Source of the DNA: CAVWCQ01 sp963753545
GTDB lineage: Bacteria > Chloroflexota > Anaerolineae > Aggregatilineales > Aggregatilineaceae
DNA: 64,000 nt
Assembly: GCA_963753545.1 (NCBI GenBank)
Contig: CAVWCQ010000008.1
Span: forward strand, 1,922,001-1,986,000
Direction: 5' to 3'
In this document: in pieces, positions 1 to 11,250 of the stretch
Layout: each line of letters opens with the position of its first letter
How positions within the stretch are numbered: the first letter of the stretch is position 1
Translations under genes and position numbers: made by a program
The notes under the pieces: generated by a model
The model's database searches: none
Told to the model about the DNA's origin: nothing
The model's input: only the letters and a program-made list of their open reading frames with translations

Positions 1-971
1 CGGGCGGGACGCTCGATAAACTGGAGTCGATCCCCGGCTACCGGGTTGTTTTGTCGGACGACGAGATCATGCAGCAGGTGCGCGAGCACGGGATCGTGCT
101 GTGCGGGCAAACCAAGAGCCTCGCCCCGGCAGATGGACTGATCTATGCCCTGCGCGACGTGACAGCGACGGTATCCAGCCTGCCGCTGATCGCCAGCAGC
201 ATCATGAGCAAAAAACTGGCGTCCGGCGCGAACGCGATTGTGCTCGATGTGAAGGTCGGCATGGGCGCGTTTATGAATCACGTCGATGAGGCGCGGGAAC
301 TGGCTCAGATCATGGTGGATATTGGGACGTACGCGGGCCGGAAGATGGTCGCTGTGCTGTCGGATATGAACCAGCCGCTCGGCTGTGCCGTCGGGAATGC
401 ACTGGAAGTGCGCGAGGCGATTGAGACTCTGCGCGGCGGCGGTCCCCAGGATTTGCGGGATCACTGTCTGGCGCTGGGCGGGCATATGGTCCGGCTGGGC
501 CGCCAGGATACGCGCACTTATGCATTGAATGAAGCGATGGCGGAGTTGGCCGATCTGTTGGACAACGGGCAGGCATTCGCCAAATTTAAGGAACTCGTCG
601 CGGCACAGGGCGGCGATGTCTCGGTGCTGGATAATCCCGACAAACTGCCCCAGGCTCGCATCCGTGAGGATCTGCTGGCGGAACGCACCGCCCATATCGC
701 CCAGATCAATGCTCTGCTGGTTGCTGAGGCAACTCTCGCACTCGGAGCCGGGCGCGAGCGCAAAACCGACCCCATTGATCCGGCGGTTGGAGTGGTCGTC
801 TATCGCAAGGTTGGAGATCGGGTGCAGGCGGGCGACAAGATGTTCACCATCTACGCCAATGATGAACGCCAGCTTGCCGAAGCCAGGGCGCTGCTGCAAC
901 AAGCGCCCGTTTACCGGGATCGTGAGCAACAGCCATTGCCGACGTTCTATGATACGATCTACGGTGACTAG
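1..971 (+). CDS. deoA: Thymidine / pyrimidine-nucleoside phosphorylase, 5' truncated by window edge
   Basis: The frame is open from base 3 and ends at TAG 969-971, so the start lies outside the window. The enzyme cleaves thymidine or uridine with phosphate to the free base and (deoxy)ribose-1-phosphate in cytosolic pyrimidine salvage. The stretch SLAPADGLIYALRDVTATV followed by KLASGANAIVLDVKVG and GAFM is the family signature around the phosphate and nucleoside sites. The C-terminal third carries the alpha/beta domain with DPAVGVVVYRKVGDRVQAGD. About 320 codons are present of a usual 430-440, so roughly the first quarter is missing. Whether it is DeoA (thymidine only) or Pdp (thymidine and uridine) cannot be told from this fragment. 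Family assignment is firm. Confidence 0.93.
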   Translation, partial: GGTLDKLESIPGYRVVLSDDEIMQQVREHGIVLCGQTKSLAPADGLIYALRDVTATVSSLPLIASSIMSKKLASGANAIVLDVKVGMGAFMNHVDEARELAQIMVDIGTYAGRKMVAVLSDMNQPLGCAVGNALEVREAIETLRGGGPQDLRDHCLALGGHMVRLGRQDTRTYALNEAMAELADLLDNGQAFAKFKELVAAQGGDVSVLDNPDKLPQARIREDLLAERTAHIAQINALLVAEATLALGAGRERKTDPIDPAVGVVVYRKVGDRVQAGDKMFTIYANDERQLAEARALLQQAPVYRDREQQPLPTFYDTIYGD

Positions 972-1009
972 GGTCGTACTATAAGCTATTGCATAGAAGG
1001 AGTAACGGC

Positions 1010-1336
1010 ATGGACCATCAAACACAAGAACCAATGGGCCAGGATCAGCAGGGCCAGTTCCAGCAGAAGGTGCAGGAACAGAGCCGCCGCATCATGGAAG
1101 AAGTCGAAGTCGAAGGGCGGCAGGTGGTCGAACGGGTCAAAGAACTGATGAAGGAAGGGAACGTCCGCAAGCTGATCATCAAAGACCCGGACGGCAAATA
1201 TTCGATAGAAATTCCGCTGACCGTGGGTGTGGCAGTCGGCAGTGTGTTCGCGATTGCTGCGCCGCTGCTGGCGGCATTGGGCGCGATGGCGGCACTGATG
1301 TCGCGCGTGAAGATCGAAATTCAGCGCGATATTTAG
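1010..1336 (+). CDS. DUF4342-like small membrane-associated protein
   Basis: 108 residues. I chose ATG 1010 because AGAAGGAG lies 8 bases upstream; a TTG at 989 is in frame but has no such site. The first 50 residues are hydrophilic and Gln/Glu-rich, then comes a basic stretch with KLIIKDPDGKYSIEIPLTVG, then one hydrophobic Ala/Leu-rich segment (about residues 72-97) that can span the membrane. The 'R-I-P-L' stretch plus hydrophobic tail is what DUF4342 proteins show; their function is not known. It follows the phosphorylase by 38 bases on the same strand and is followed by a terminator, so it may be last in that operon. Confidence 0.7.
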   Translation: MDHQTQEPMGQDQQGQFQQKVQEQSRRIMEEVEVEGRQVVERVKELMKEGNVRKLIIKDPDGKYSIEIPLTVGVAVGSVFAIAAPLLAALGAMAALMSRVKIEIQRDI

Positions 1337-1363
1337 CGCCGTACGAAAACAAGAAAATCGCAG

Positions 1364-1397
1364 AGAGGTGGGCCAGGAATGGCCCGCCTCTTTTTAT
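1364..1397 (+). terminator. Rho-independent terminator
   Basis: AGAGGTGGGCC and GGCCCGCCTCT form an 11-bp stem with one G-U pair and a 6-base loop, followed by TTTTTATT. It ends the plus-strand unit. Confidence 0.85.
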
Positions 1398-1417
1398 TGT
1401 TATTGTCCCGGACAGTT

Positions 1418-2595
1418 TTATTGTCCCGGACAGCTAAAGTTGGCGTGTTCGGTTTGCTGGTCGATGGTGAAAAAGACGTGGCGACCATCGTTATCGCAGC
1501 CCAGCCGGAAGTAGAAATAATTTGTCACGGCAGGATTGAGCACGGCGTTGATCGAGGCCAGACTGGGCGAGGCAATAGGGCCGGGCGGCAGTCCTTCGTT
1601 GAGATAGGTGCTGTACGACTGGTTGGGAACGCCGCTGTCCAGACCATAATAATCATCCTGGGTGATCTGAGGCCACCACGATCCGTCGCGCGAGTTGCCG
1701 ATGGCATACTGCACCGTCGGATCGGCATCGAGGCGCATGGGCAGGCGGAGACGGTTCAGATAGACCGAGGCCATGATCGGGCGCTCGTCATCGACGCGGG
1801 CTTCACGCTCGATGATCGAGGCCAGGGTGACGACTTCGTACATGGTCAGGCCCTGCGCCGTCGCCAGCGTGTACATATCCTGCGTCACGTAGTTGTCGAA
1901 GGTCGTCAGCAGCAGATCGCGCAGGCCAACGGCGGTCATGCCGGGATCAAGCTGGTACGTTGCCGGGTACAGAATCCTTCGAGGGACGGCTGGCGGCCAT
2001 TTTTCAGTTGATCGGGCATGCCAACCCGCTGTTTAAAGTCGGGGGGAATGGGCGCGCCGGGTCCGACTACCGCCAGAAAATCCGCGCCCGAAAAGTTCAG
2101 GCGGGGGTTGGCATCGATAACTGCCGCGACTTCTTCCATGCGCCAGCCTTCCCCGGTGCGGAAGGGGATCGTGGCCGCGCTGGCATCGGTGAGGGCCATC
2201 GCGATCTGGGGGATCGTTTGCGTCTGGCTGAGATAGTACGTTCCCGCTTCGAGCTGGCTGTCCAGGCGGTGATATTCCACGTAGTCGAGGAACAGCCCGG
2301 CATCGCTGATCAGCCCGGAGCCTTCCAGGTTGCTGGCAACCGCCGCCGCCGAGTCACCGAAAGAAACTTCAAAGGCGATGGTATTGGGATTGCTGCCCGC
2401 TGGCTTGTTCAGTTCGTCGTCTTTGAGCGCCAGATTGATGCGGAGCTGAATCGCTTTGATCGGGTTCAGCCCTTCCTGCCGCGCCCACAAATACAGCCCG
2501 CCGCCGATGATGCACACGACCAGCATCACACTCAGGAGCAGGGCGATCAGCAGGTTGCGCAGCAGGACCAGCCCGCCGTTATTGTCTCGTTGCAT
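1418..2595 (-). CDS. mltG: Endolytic murein transglycosylase MltG, frameshifted
   Basis: MltG cleaves nascent glycan strands at the outer face of the membrane and limits their length. Start ATG 2595 has GGAG 10 bases upstream. Residues 9-35 form an N-terminal membrane anchor. A LysM-like region follows (FEVSFGDSAAAVASNLEGSG), then the YceG catalytic part with the conserved ASIIEREA (catalytic Glu) and DADPTVQYA. The reading frame breaks near 1970: the N-terminal frame runs ...SLEGF then into nonsense, and one missing base restores LYPATYQLDPGMTAVG, the usual family sequence. Both halves are otherwise intact and collinear. A one-base sequence error is likelier than a true pseudogene because both halves are well conserved. 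It lies downstream of ruvX, a common pairing. Confidence 0.85.
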
Positions 2596-2723
2596 CGTGC
2601 TTTTTCTCCACAGGTGCGTGAATACTGGTGCGATTATAGGCGGAATCCGCATCCAGAGGAAAGGAGCGAACCCGATGATCAGGCGGCGGGAGGGCTACGG
2701 AAAAAGAAAAAGCGAAAGCAGGG

Positions 2724-2871
2724 TTCACCGCAAAGGGCGCAAAGGAAAAGCAGAAGAAAAGAAAAAAGCAAGATTCACCGCGGAGAGCGCGGAGGACGCG
2801 GAGAAAAGACAAGAGAAGAAATGAAAAAGCAGAGTGCATCGCGGAGGACGCGGAGAAAAGACAAGAGAGAA
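2724..2871. repeat. CGCGGAGGACGCGGAG-type imperfect tandem repeat
   Basis: Three diverged units sit in the mltG-ruvX gap (about 2724, 2774 and 2836). Each has TTCACCGC or GCATCGC, then GGAG(A/G)(A/G)CGCGGAG, then an A-rich tail such as AAAAGACAAGAGA. The purine bias on the plus strand is extreme. Elements of this kind are scattered between genes in Chloroflexota, cyanobacteria and others. No coding potential is likely despite open frames. Confidence 0.7.
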
Positions 2872-2876
2872 GTTAG

Positions 2877-3353
2877 CTATTCTTCTTCTGTGGCGGGAGG
2901 GACAGCAGCGGGCCAGGGCTGACCGTCGCGCAGGGCATCGAGGAAAGACTGCAAGATTACTGCGGCGGCGACATCATCCACGCGTTCCCCACGCTTGCGG
3001 GCTGTTCCGGCGAGTAATTCCTCCGCTTCCCAGGTCGAATAGCGTTCGTCCCACAGATAAACGGGGATGGTGATCGCGGCGGCAAGGCGGGATGCCCACA
3101 GCCGGACGGTATCGGCGCGGGTGTGACCTTCGACGCCGGGCGGGGATTCCGGCAGGCCGACGATCACGGCGACAGCTTTTTGTTCCGTGATGGCGGTATT
3201 GATCCGGGCGAAGTCTTCTTTTTTGGATTTGCGGCGGAGCAGACTCAACGGGCGGGCCAGCGTGCCGGAGGCGTCACACACGGCGAGTCCGATGATTTTT
3301 TCGCCCTGGTCAATGGCGAGCAGGCGTCCGGGGAATGTCAAAGTCTCTCCCAC
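2877..3353 (-). CDS. ruvX: Putative pre-16S rRNA nuclease / Holliday junction resolvase-like YqgF
   Basis: 158 residues, slightly longer than the usual 140-150. The RNase H-like fold is marked by LLAIDQGEKIIGLAV near the N terminus (catalytic Asp), VGLPES in the middle and DERYSTWEAE plus VDDVAAAVILQSFLD near the end, which supply the other acidic residues. The family matures the 5' end of 16S rRNA. It overlaps the upstream small ORF by 16 bases, so the two are probably co-translated, and mltG follows it. alaS, yqgF and mltG are neighbours in many bacteria and all three are in this minus-strand block. The tail PAAVPPATEEE is not part of the fold. Confidence 0.9.
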   Translation of the reverse strand: MGETLTFPGRLLAIDQGEKIIGLAVCDASGTLARPLSLLRRKSKKEDFARINTAITEQKAVAVIVGLPESPPGVEGHTRADTVRLWASRLAAAITIPVYLWDERYSTWEAEELLAGTARKRGERVDDVAAAVILQSFLDALRDGQPWPAAVPPATEEE

Positions 3354-3610
3354 TCGTTGGAAAATTCCTGGAGACTTGCCCTCAGTTCGTCATCAGTCAA
3401 TTCTAGAAGTGGATCAGCATATTTGTTACGCAGACTTTCCACACCTTCAAAAGCGCCTTCTGCCTTAAGCTGTTCGAGTTCAGCCAGCAGTGTTTCGCGC
3501 GTGATGCGGTTGGGCAGAGTCGCTTGCAGCCGTTGAATCAAAGCAGTACGTTCCCGCACCGTTAACTGCTCCGCCAGTCGAACTATCTGCTCTAATGTTA
3601 CAGCGCCCAT
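3338..3610 (-). CDS. Small helical protein of unknown function
   Basis: 90 residues, MGAVTLEQIVRLAEQLTVRER at the start, then a Leu/Glu-rich helical body. It resembles the short helical antitoxin-like or stress-type proteins that carry the pattern 'L..LV..L...ER..LI..L', but no toxin partner lies beside it. It starts 49 bases after the baseplate-J-like gene and overlaps ruvX by 16 bases, so it is in the same transcription unit. I do not recognise a specific family. Confidence 0.6.
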   Translation of the reverse strand: MGAVTLEQIVRLAEQLTVRERTALIQRLQATLPNRITRETLLAELEQLKAEGAFEGVESLRNKYADPLLELTDDELRASLQEFSNEWERL

Positions 3611-3659
3611 GATTAAGTCTCGCCTATTTTGCCTTTATGTCTATTATAAACCACCCAAA

Positions 3660-5208
3660 CTATGAGCCAGTGATCCGCACATCGATGCGGACGGGCAGAA
3701 ACGGCATACGTCCGAACCAGCCGGGCCACGTCTCGATCTGCGGTGGATCGCGTGGATCGAGCAGCAGTTCGCCCTGCAAGCGGCGCAGCGCTTCGTCCGT
3801 GCTAATCCCGGTCATGCGGCCTCGGACAGCATTCGCGTTGATGGTCACAACACTGGCACCCTGGACAATCATCTGGAAGGTGACACGCCCGCTTGGTTCA
3901 ATGGACTTCGATATCGCCGCGCGAGAAGGTCAGGTCATCGGGCGAGATCTCCCAGCCGGGCTGAATCTGCGGCGAGAGTCCGGCATAGGCGACCTGCCGG
4001 GCCAGCGCGCCATCGACAACCACAGCCTGCACCTGGGCGCGGATATCCAGGCTCACACTGTCCGAGGCGTCACCGACCGGGGCGCTGTAATTGGTCCAAT
4101 CCGGGCGCTCGGCAATGATCTGCACGGAGCCGGGCACGAGGAACTGTTCCCCGGTAAGCTGGTGCAGCAGCAGATCTTCGGCGTGGCGGATGACTTCTTC
4201 ACGCCCCAGGTTCATCAAAAAGTCGTGATCGGCCTGGGTCACAAATTTGCGCTCCTGGACCGCGCCGCCGTAGGTCGCGTTGGCGTTGGTGACGCTGACC
4301 TGATCGGCAAAATCGGCTTCGACGCGGGTGATTGTGCCAGGATCGACGTTGCCCCGCGTGCCGGATTGATCCGCGACAGCCTGGATCGCGACCTGGGCCG
4401 TGCTGTTTGGCCCGGCGGCGAGAGTTGTTTCCAGCAGGGTTTCAAACTGCACGGGATAGGTGTCCCCCGTTGCCACGATGGTTCCCAGTGGGATAACAAT
4501 CGGGCTGGCGGTCAGATTAGTGAAGGTGACGAGGCCCTGCGCCTGGGATGTTCCCGCCGATTCACGGCCCGACAATTCAACCGTGACGTGACTGGATGCT
4601 TCCAGCGCGACGACAGCAGCGGGCATCTGGCGATTCTCGATGTCGATGTCGGTCAGGGCAGGGTCCGCGATGATCGAGACGCGTTCAAATACCTGGCGGC
4701 TGTCGGGGGTCAGCGTAACGGTGGCACTCGGCGCAGCAATCATGACCCCTACGAGCAGCGCAGCTACCAGCAGGCCAAACATGGACCAGCGCAGAACAAG
4801 GCGGCGGCGTAGAGCGGCTGGGCTGAGGGGAATTTCACCGCGTATTCTTTCGACACGTTCCGCCAGTTCGATGGGATCGACAATCGGATCGGGACGCTCC
4901 TCGAACACTTTTCCGCGCGGGCGCTTCCAACGGCCCCGGCGGGCCGTATTGACAGAGGGGAACGTCGAGATATTCAGGTCTTCGGCGTTATTGATCACCT
5001 CAGGATCGGACGTGACCAGGGCGAGGCGCAGGCGGAGCCGCGTGGCCTGCCGCTGGACGAGCAGCAGATCCAGTTTGCGGTGGAGGATCGCGCCCTGTTT
5101 GGGCCAGACGAGCAGCACAAACCGCGCGTTGATGAAACTCAGGCGGTCCCGGATCGAAATCGCGTCGTCATAGGGTTCGAGTTGGAGGATATGCAGGTCG
5201 CTTGACAT
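3660..5208 (-). CDS. Membrane-anchored 'baseplate J/gp47'-like protein, frameshifted near the C terminus
   Basis: The 436-residue main frame has a cytoplasmic N-terminal part (1-160, rich in Arg and charged residues, with a run RGRWKRPRGK), one membrane segment (about 165-188, MFGLLVAALLVGVMIAAP), then an extracytoplasmic beta-rich part with LVTFTNLTASPIVIPLGTIV and GTRGNVDPGTITRVE. That last pattern is what gets such proteins called baseplate J-like. No phage genes are near, so a phage baseplate role is unlikely. The frame stops at about 3899. The next frame continues without a gap of sense (IEPSGRVTFQMIVQGASVV ... to TAG at 3660), so one extra base near 3900-3906 explains the break. The start is 9 bases after the kinase-like gene. 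Confidence 0.7.
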
Positions 5209-5217
5209 GGCGCTATC

Positions 5218-6234
5218 TTACCCCAGAGGCGGCGGGATGGCGATTCCGGTATGGTCTTCGATCAGGGCGCAGGCATTATTGATCATTGGCGTGATCAACT
5301 GGCGGAAACTGCCAGCGGCATCGCTGCGCAGGGCTGTGCCGGATTGGAGCGAATTGAGCACGATCATCATCCAGCGGATGTTGGCGGCAACCGCGAAAGT
5401 GTCCAGATCAAGGACAGGTTCGCCCACGATCTGCTGGTAGCCGTCCAGCGCGGCCTGGGCAAAGTCGGCAAACCCGGCACGGCGCATGAGGTCGAGCGTC
5501 CAGGCGAGATCGAAGCGGAAATCGGAGACTTCGGCGTTCCAGTCGATGACGTAGGCGCGTCCATCTTCCGCCAACAGGACATTCCAGGGATGATAGTCGC
5601 GGTGGATTAAGGCCATGCGTCCGCCCCGGATCGAGGTTTCCTGCCCTTGTAACCAGTCGATAACCGGGAGGAAGGTGGTCCGGTTTGCGTCAAGGGCCAT
5701 CTGGCGCAAGGTATGAATTTCACGACGAATTGAGGAGGTGTCGTCGTAGAGTTCCGGCAGGGCAGGGTCAGGCAAAAACGGGAGGTAGTCCAGGGCATGC
5801 AGATCGACAAATAACTGGCAGAACAGGCGGGTGAGGTCGGCGGCGCGTTCGGCGGTGGCGGACCTGAGTACATCCCAGAGCGGGCGGCCCGGCACGCGCT
5901 CCATGATCATAAAGGGGCGGCCAAAGGGTTCGGGATCGGTTTCCAACAGCAGGACGCGCGGAACAGGATATCCGGCGGTATGCAGCAGGCGCATGGTGTT
6001 AAATTCTGCCGAGGCGGTTTGGGCGGCAAGGTGTGGCGCGTGACCGCGCGGGTACGATTTGACAATCACCGCATCGGAGTGCGATTGCCCGTCCTCCTCA
6101 TAACAGACCGTGCAGCCGTAAACATCGCTGGCTAGGCCGTCCGCCATGCGCGCCCAATTCAGGATTTCCAGATTCAGACGGGCGGGGAAGCGGGTCTGAT
6201 AGCTGCGGAGGAGGGCGCGTTCAGGGTCGATCAT
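5218..6234 (-). CDS. Aminoglycoside phosphotransferase (APH)-family kinase
   Basis: 338 residues with a protein-kinase-like fold. The catalytic loop is LIHRDYHPWNVLL (His-Arg-Asp type, Asp as base, Asn for magnesium) and the metal site is AYVIDWNAEVSD. The N-terminal lobe has VIVKSYPRG, which carries the ATP-binding lysine. Members phosphorylate small molecules such as homoserine, choline, ethanolamine, sugars or antibiotics; the substrate here cannot be read from sequence. The gene overlaps the Uma2 gene by 4 bases and precedes the baseplate-J-like gene by 9, so all three are co-transcribed. There is no reason to infer drug resistance from the family name. Confidence 0.85.
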   Translation of the reverse strand: MIDPERALLRSYQTRFPARLNLEILNWARMADGLASDVYGCTVCYEEDGQSHSDAVIVKSYPRGHAPHLAAQTASAEFNTMRLLHTAGYPVPRVLLLETDPEPFGRPFMIMERVPGRPLWDVLRSATAERAADLTRLFCQLFVDLHALDYLPFLPDPALPELYDDTSSIRREIHTLRQMALDANRTTFLPVIDWLQGQETSIRGGRMALIHRDYHPWNVLLAEDGRAYVIDWNAEVSDFRFDLAWTLDLMRRAGFADFAQAALDGYQQIVGEPVLDLDTFAVAANIRWMMIVLNSLQSGTALRSDAAGSFRQLITPMINNACALIEDHTGIAIPPPLG

Positions 6235-6776
6235 AAGTCGAAAATGTCTTTGACCGCCAGCCGGAATCCGGGCAGCACATCCCCGCCATCTAACGTGCCA
6301 TCTAGTCCAAGTGTTTGGGCGGTTTGACCGGGCGCATAGATTTCTACTTCTTTTTCATCAGGATCGATAATCCAGACGGCTGTGCCAGCCAGAAGGTAAT
6401 TCGCGATTTTGGTCCGCACTTTGCCGGGCTTGTCGGTGGGGGACAGAACCTCAACCGCCAGATCAGGAGGGCGGGGGTTAAAGGTATCGTGCAGCGGTTC
6501 GGGCTGTTTCTTTTTGGAGATAAAACCGACATCGGGCATGTAGCGTTGACCCACGACCTGATAGCCGCCCGCTTCGCCCGACACATAGCCCAGGTTATGG
6601 ATTTCTACGTAGGAGGAAATTCTAGTTGCGATACGGAGCGCAACCAGAGAACAGTAATAGTTCGTGACCACTTCGACCGCATCCCCCCCGATGTATTCAA
6701 AGAGCCGATCTACGTTGTCTGGTCGCAGGATGAACTGCTCAAACTCTTCGACGGTCATGTTCTGCGTCTGGACCAT
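6231..6776 (-). CDS. Uma2 family (DUF820) predicted endonuclease
   Basis: 181 residues from ATG 6776, chosen because GAGG lies just upstream; an in-frame ATG at 6803 has no such site. The restriction-endonuclease-like (PD-(D/E)XK) core shows in YMPDVGFISKKK, then PDLAVEVLSPTD (the E-V core) and KIANYLLAGTAVWIIDPDEKEVEIY. These proteins are common in cyanobacteria and Chloroflexota, often in many copies. Their biological role is unproven. The gene is first after the hairpin that follows alaS and overlaps the kinase-like gene. Confidence 0.9.
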   Translation of the reverse strand: MVQTQNMTVEEFEQFILRPDNVDRLFEYIGGDAVEVVTNYYCSLVALRIATRISSYVEIHNLGYVSGEAGGYQVVGQRYMPDVGFISKKKQPEPLHDTFNPRPPDLAVEVLSPTDKPGKVRTKIANYLLAGTAVWIIDPDEKEVEIYAPGQTAQTLGLDGTLDGGDVLPGFRLAVKDIFDL

Positions 6777-6820
6777 AGCCACCTCGCCATGCTTTTGATG
6801 CACAGTATAACATGGAAAAT

Positions 6821-6848
6821 TACGGGGCGGCCCCGTGGTCGCCCCGTA
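6821..6848 (-). terminator. Hairpin, probable terminator of alaS
   Basis: TACGGGGCG and CGCCCCGTA form a perfect 9-bp stem with a 10-base loop just after the alaS stop. On the minus strand it is followed by only a short T run (AATTTT), so termination may be partial. Confidence 0.6.
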
Positions 6849-6853
6849 AACTG

Positions 6854-9553
<2,700 letters not shown>

Positions 9554-9707
9554 TTTGAGCGATCTCTCTGCTGAATTCGATGTCGGAACGCAAGGATTAT
9601 AGTTGACGGAGAGAGGCTCTGCAACGGTAGTTCTACCAGCCGGGCATCTCGTCCGTCCGGCGCGTGACGTTACTTCCGCCGCCATTGATATAGCTAACAA
9701 ACCTTTC

Positions 9708-10175
9708 TCAGCGGATGCGTTTACTCTCCGTACTGGCATGAATATCCAGGTGGCGCAGCCAACCGCGCGGCGACAAAAGGCCGTAGCTATTGTGCAGAAT
9801 TTTCAGCGAGGGGTCGATTTTGGCTTTGCCCAGTTTGCGAGCCAGGGCAATCGTTTCGTGGCGGGTATTGCGAAATTCGGTTTGCAGGGCGGGCCACTTG
9901 ACGGCGTAGGAGGGCTTGTAACCCTCCAATTCGTCCAGCACGAACGGCTCACCAAGAGCCACGCGCAGCCGCCGCTGCCCCCAGCGTTCGATGCCGATCA
10001 CATGGCGAAGCTGTTCGTGATTGCCGGGCGTGTCATCGACAACGGTAATCCGCTCTGTGATCGTTTCGCAGGAATTCTCCAGCCGCTGGGCGAGGTCTTC
10101 GTAAGATAACTTGCTGGCAGGCATTTCAAGAATTAAGTAAACAATGGGGCGTAAAAGTTGGTGCTTAATGGTCAT
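9708..10175 (-). CDS. DinB-like / DUF-type small protein
   Basis: 155 residues. I chose ATG 10175 (preceded by GAGAG) instead of the longer frame from 10259, which overlaps the divergent phzF start. Predicted all-helical, with LSYEDLAQRLENSCETITERI, then EQLRHVIGIERWGQRRLRVALG in two helices, then HETIALARKLGK. The helix pattern and the histidine before 'IGIERWG' recall the DinB four-helix bundle, whose members bind a metal through three histidines. I cannot place all three, so the assignment is tentative. It is divergent from phzF, with 82 bases between the starts. Confidence 0.6.
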   Translation of the reverse strand: MTIKHQLLRPIVYLILEMPASKLSYEDLAQRLENSCETITERITVVDDTPGNHEQLRHVIGIERWGQRRLRVALGEPFVLDELEGYKPSYAVKWPALQTEFRNTRHETIALARKLGKAKIDPSLKILHNSYGLLSPRGWLRHLDIHASTESKRIR

Positions 10176-10257
10176 GCTTCTCTCGTTTCCAATGGTAGAA
10201 TCCTGTTCCATTATATGCCAGCCTGTCCGCTGCGTGTAGAACGAAGGAGTACCAGGC

Positions 10258-11124
10258 ATGAAAAAGGTTTGTGTTTATCAGGTGGATGCGTTTACTACCG
10301 AAAAATTCCGAGGTAATCCGGCGGGAGTGGTCACCAATGCCGACGACTTGACCGAGGTGGAGATGCAGACTATTGCGCGGGAATTGAACAACTCTGAAAC
10401 CGCCTTTGTCCTGTCTCCAACAGGGCCGGATCATGATGTGTGGATTCGCTTCTTTACCCCGCTGACGGAAGTGCCTATTTGCGGGCATGCCACCATTGCG
10501 AGTCACTATGTGCTGGCACGCGAGAAAAATCTTCCGTCGTGTACGGTTGTCCAGAAGACTGGGGCGGGCGTCCTTCCGGTCGAGATCATTCAAGAGGAAC
10601 AGGACTATCGGATCATCATGACGCAGGGCAAGATCGAATACGATGACTCGCTTGGTAAAGCTGAACAGGATCAGATAACCGAAGCGCTTGGGTTAAACCC
10701 ATCTGACCGGGATGAGCGCTGGCCGATGCAAATTGTGTCAACCGGACATTCAAAGGTATTGATCGGAATCAAAAGCAGGGCTGTGCTGCACGCGCTGAGG
10801 CCCAATCTGGCAGCGCTAGCGCGGATTAGCGGGACCATTGGCTGCAACGGCTTTTATGTTTTTACGCTGGATGCCAGTGATGTGCTTGTTCATGGACGCA
10901 TGTTTGCACCTGCCATTGGTATCGCGGAAGACCCCGTGACAGGCAATGCGAATGGCCCCTTAGGCGCTTATCTCGTGCGGCACGGGCTTGTTCAACCCTC
11001 GGATTCCACTTTTGCCTTTCAAGCCAAACAGGGCGAAGCAATCGGACGGCCTGGGATCGTTGATGTCGAAGTCACACTGGAGCATGGGGTTCCGGCGCGG
11101 TGCGGGTCGGTGGGCGGGCTGTGA
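10258..11124 (+). CDS. PhzF family isomerase
   Basis: 288 residues, the usual family length. The diaminopimelate-epimerase-like fold is marked by VYQVDAFTTEKFRGNPAGVV at the N terminus, NNSETAFVL (catalytic Glu), TPLTEVPICGHATIAS and, in the second half, IAEDPVTGNANGPLGAYL. PhzF itself isomerises a phenazine precursor, but no phenazine genes are nearby, so the substrate is unknown; many homologues are general isomerases. ATG 10258 follows GAAGGAG. Monocistronic, with tyrS starting 127 bases later. Confidence 0.9.
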   Translation: MKKVCVYQVDAFTTEKFRGNPAGVVTNADDLTEVEMQTIARELNNSETAFVLSPTGPDHDVWIRFFTPLTEVPICGHATIASHYVLAREKNLPSCTVVQKTGAGVLPVEIIQEEQDYRIIMTQGKIEYDDSLGKAEQDQITEALGLNPSDRDERWPMQIVSTGHSKVLIGIKSRAVLHALRPNLAALARISGTIGCNGFYVFTLDASDVLVHGRMFAPAIGIAEDPVTGNANGPLGAYLVRHGLVQPSDSTFAFQAKQGEAIGRPGIVDVEVTLEHGVPARCGSVGGL

Positions 11125-11250
11125 TTTGTTTCAAAACCGAGATCGAATTGTAGGAACTTTACCAATGATTTCCAGGTGAGCGTATGGTATCATACTGCCA
11201 GTTTTTTTTGTAGCCGCACCCGGTTTGCTAGTTCTGAAAGGAATAGGGCA

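Noticed and set aside
3637..4812. 391-codon plus-strand frame over the baseplate-J-like gene
   Set aside because: Antisense to a gene with signal from membrane segment and conserved motifs; the sense gene is preferred.
5218..6234. Antibiotic resistance gene
   Set aside because: The APH fold alone does not show resistance; many members phosphorylate metabolites, and context gives no support.
9554..9739. Longer N terminus for alaS
   Set aside because: The added 62 residues have no similarity to AlaRS, and a ribosome site precedes the inner ATG.
11125..11250. T-box riboswitch before tyrS
   Set aside because: The leader is too short and has neither the T-box sequence nor a specifier stem.
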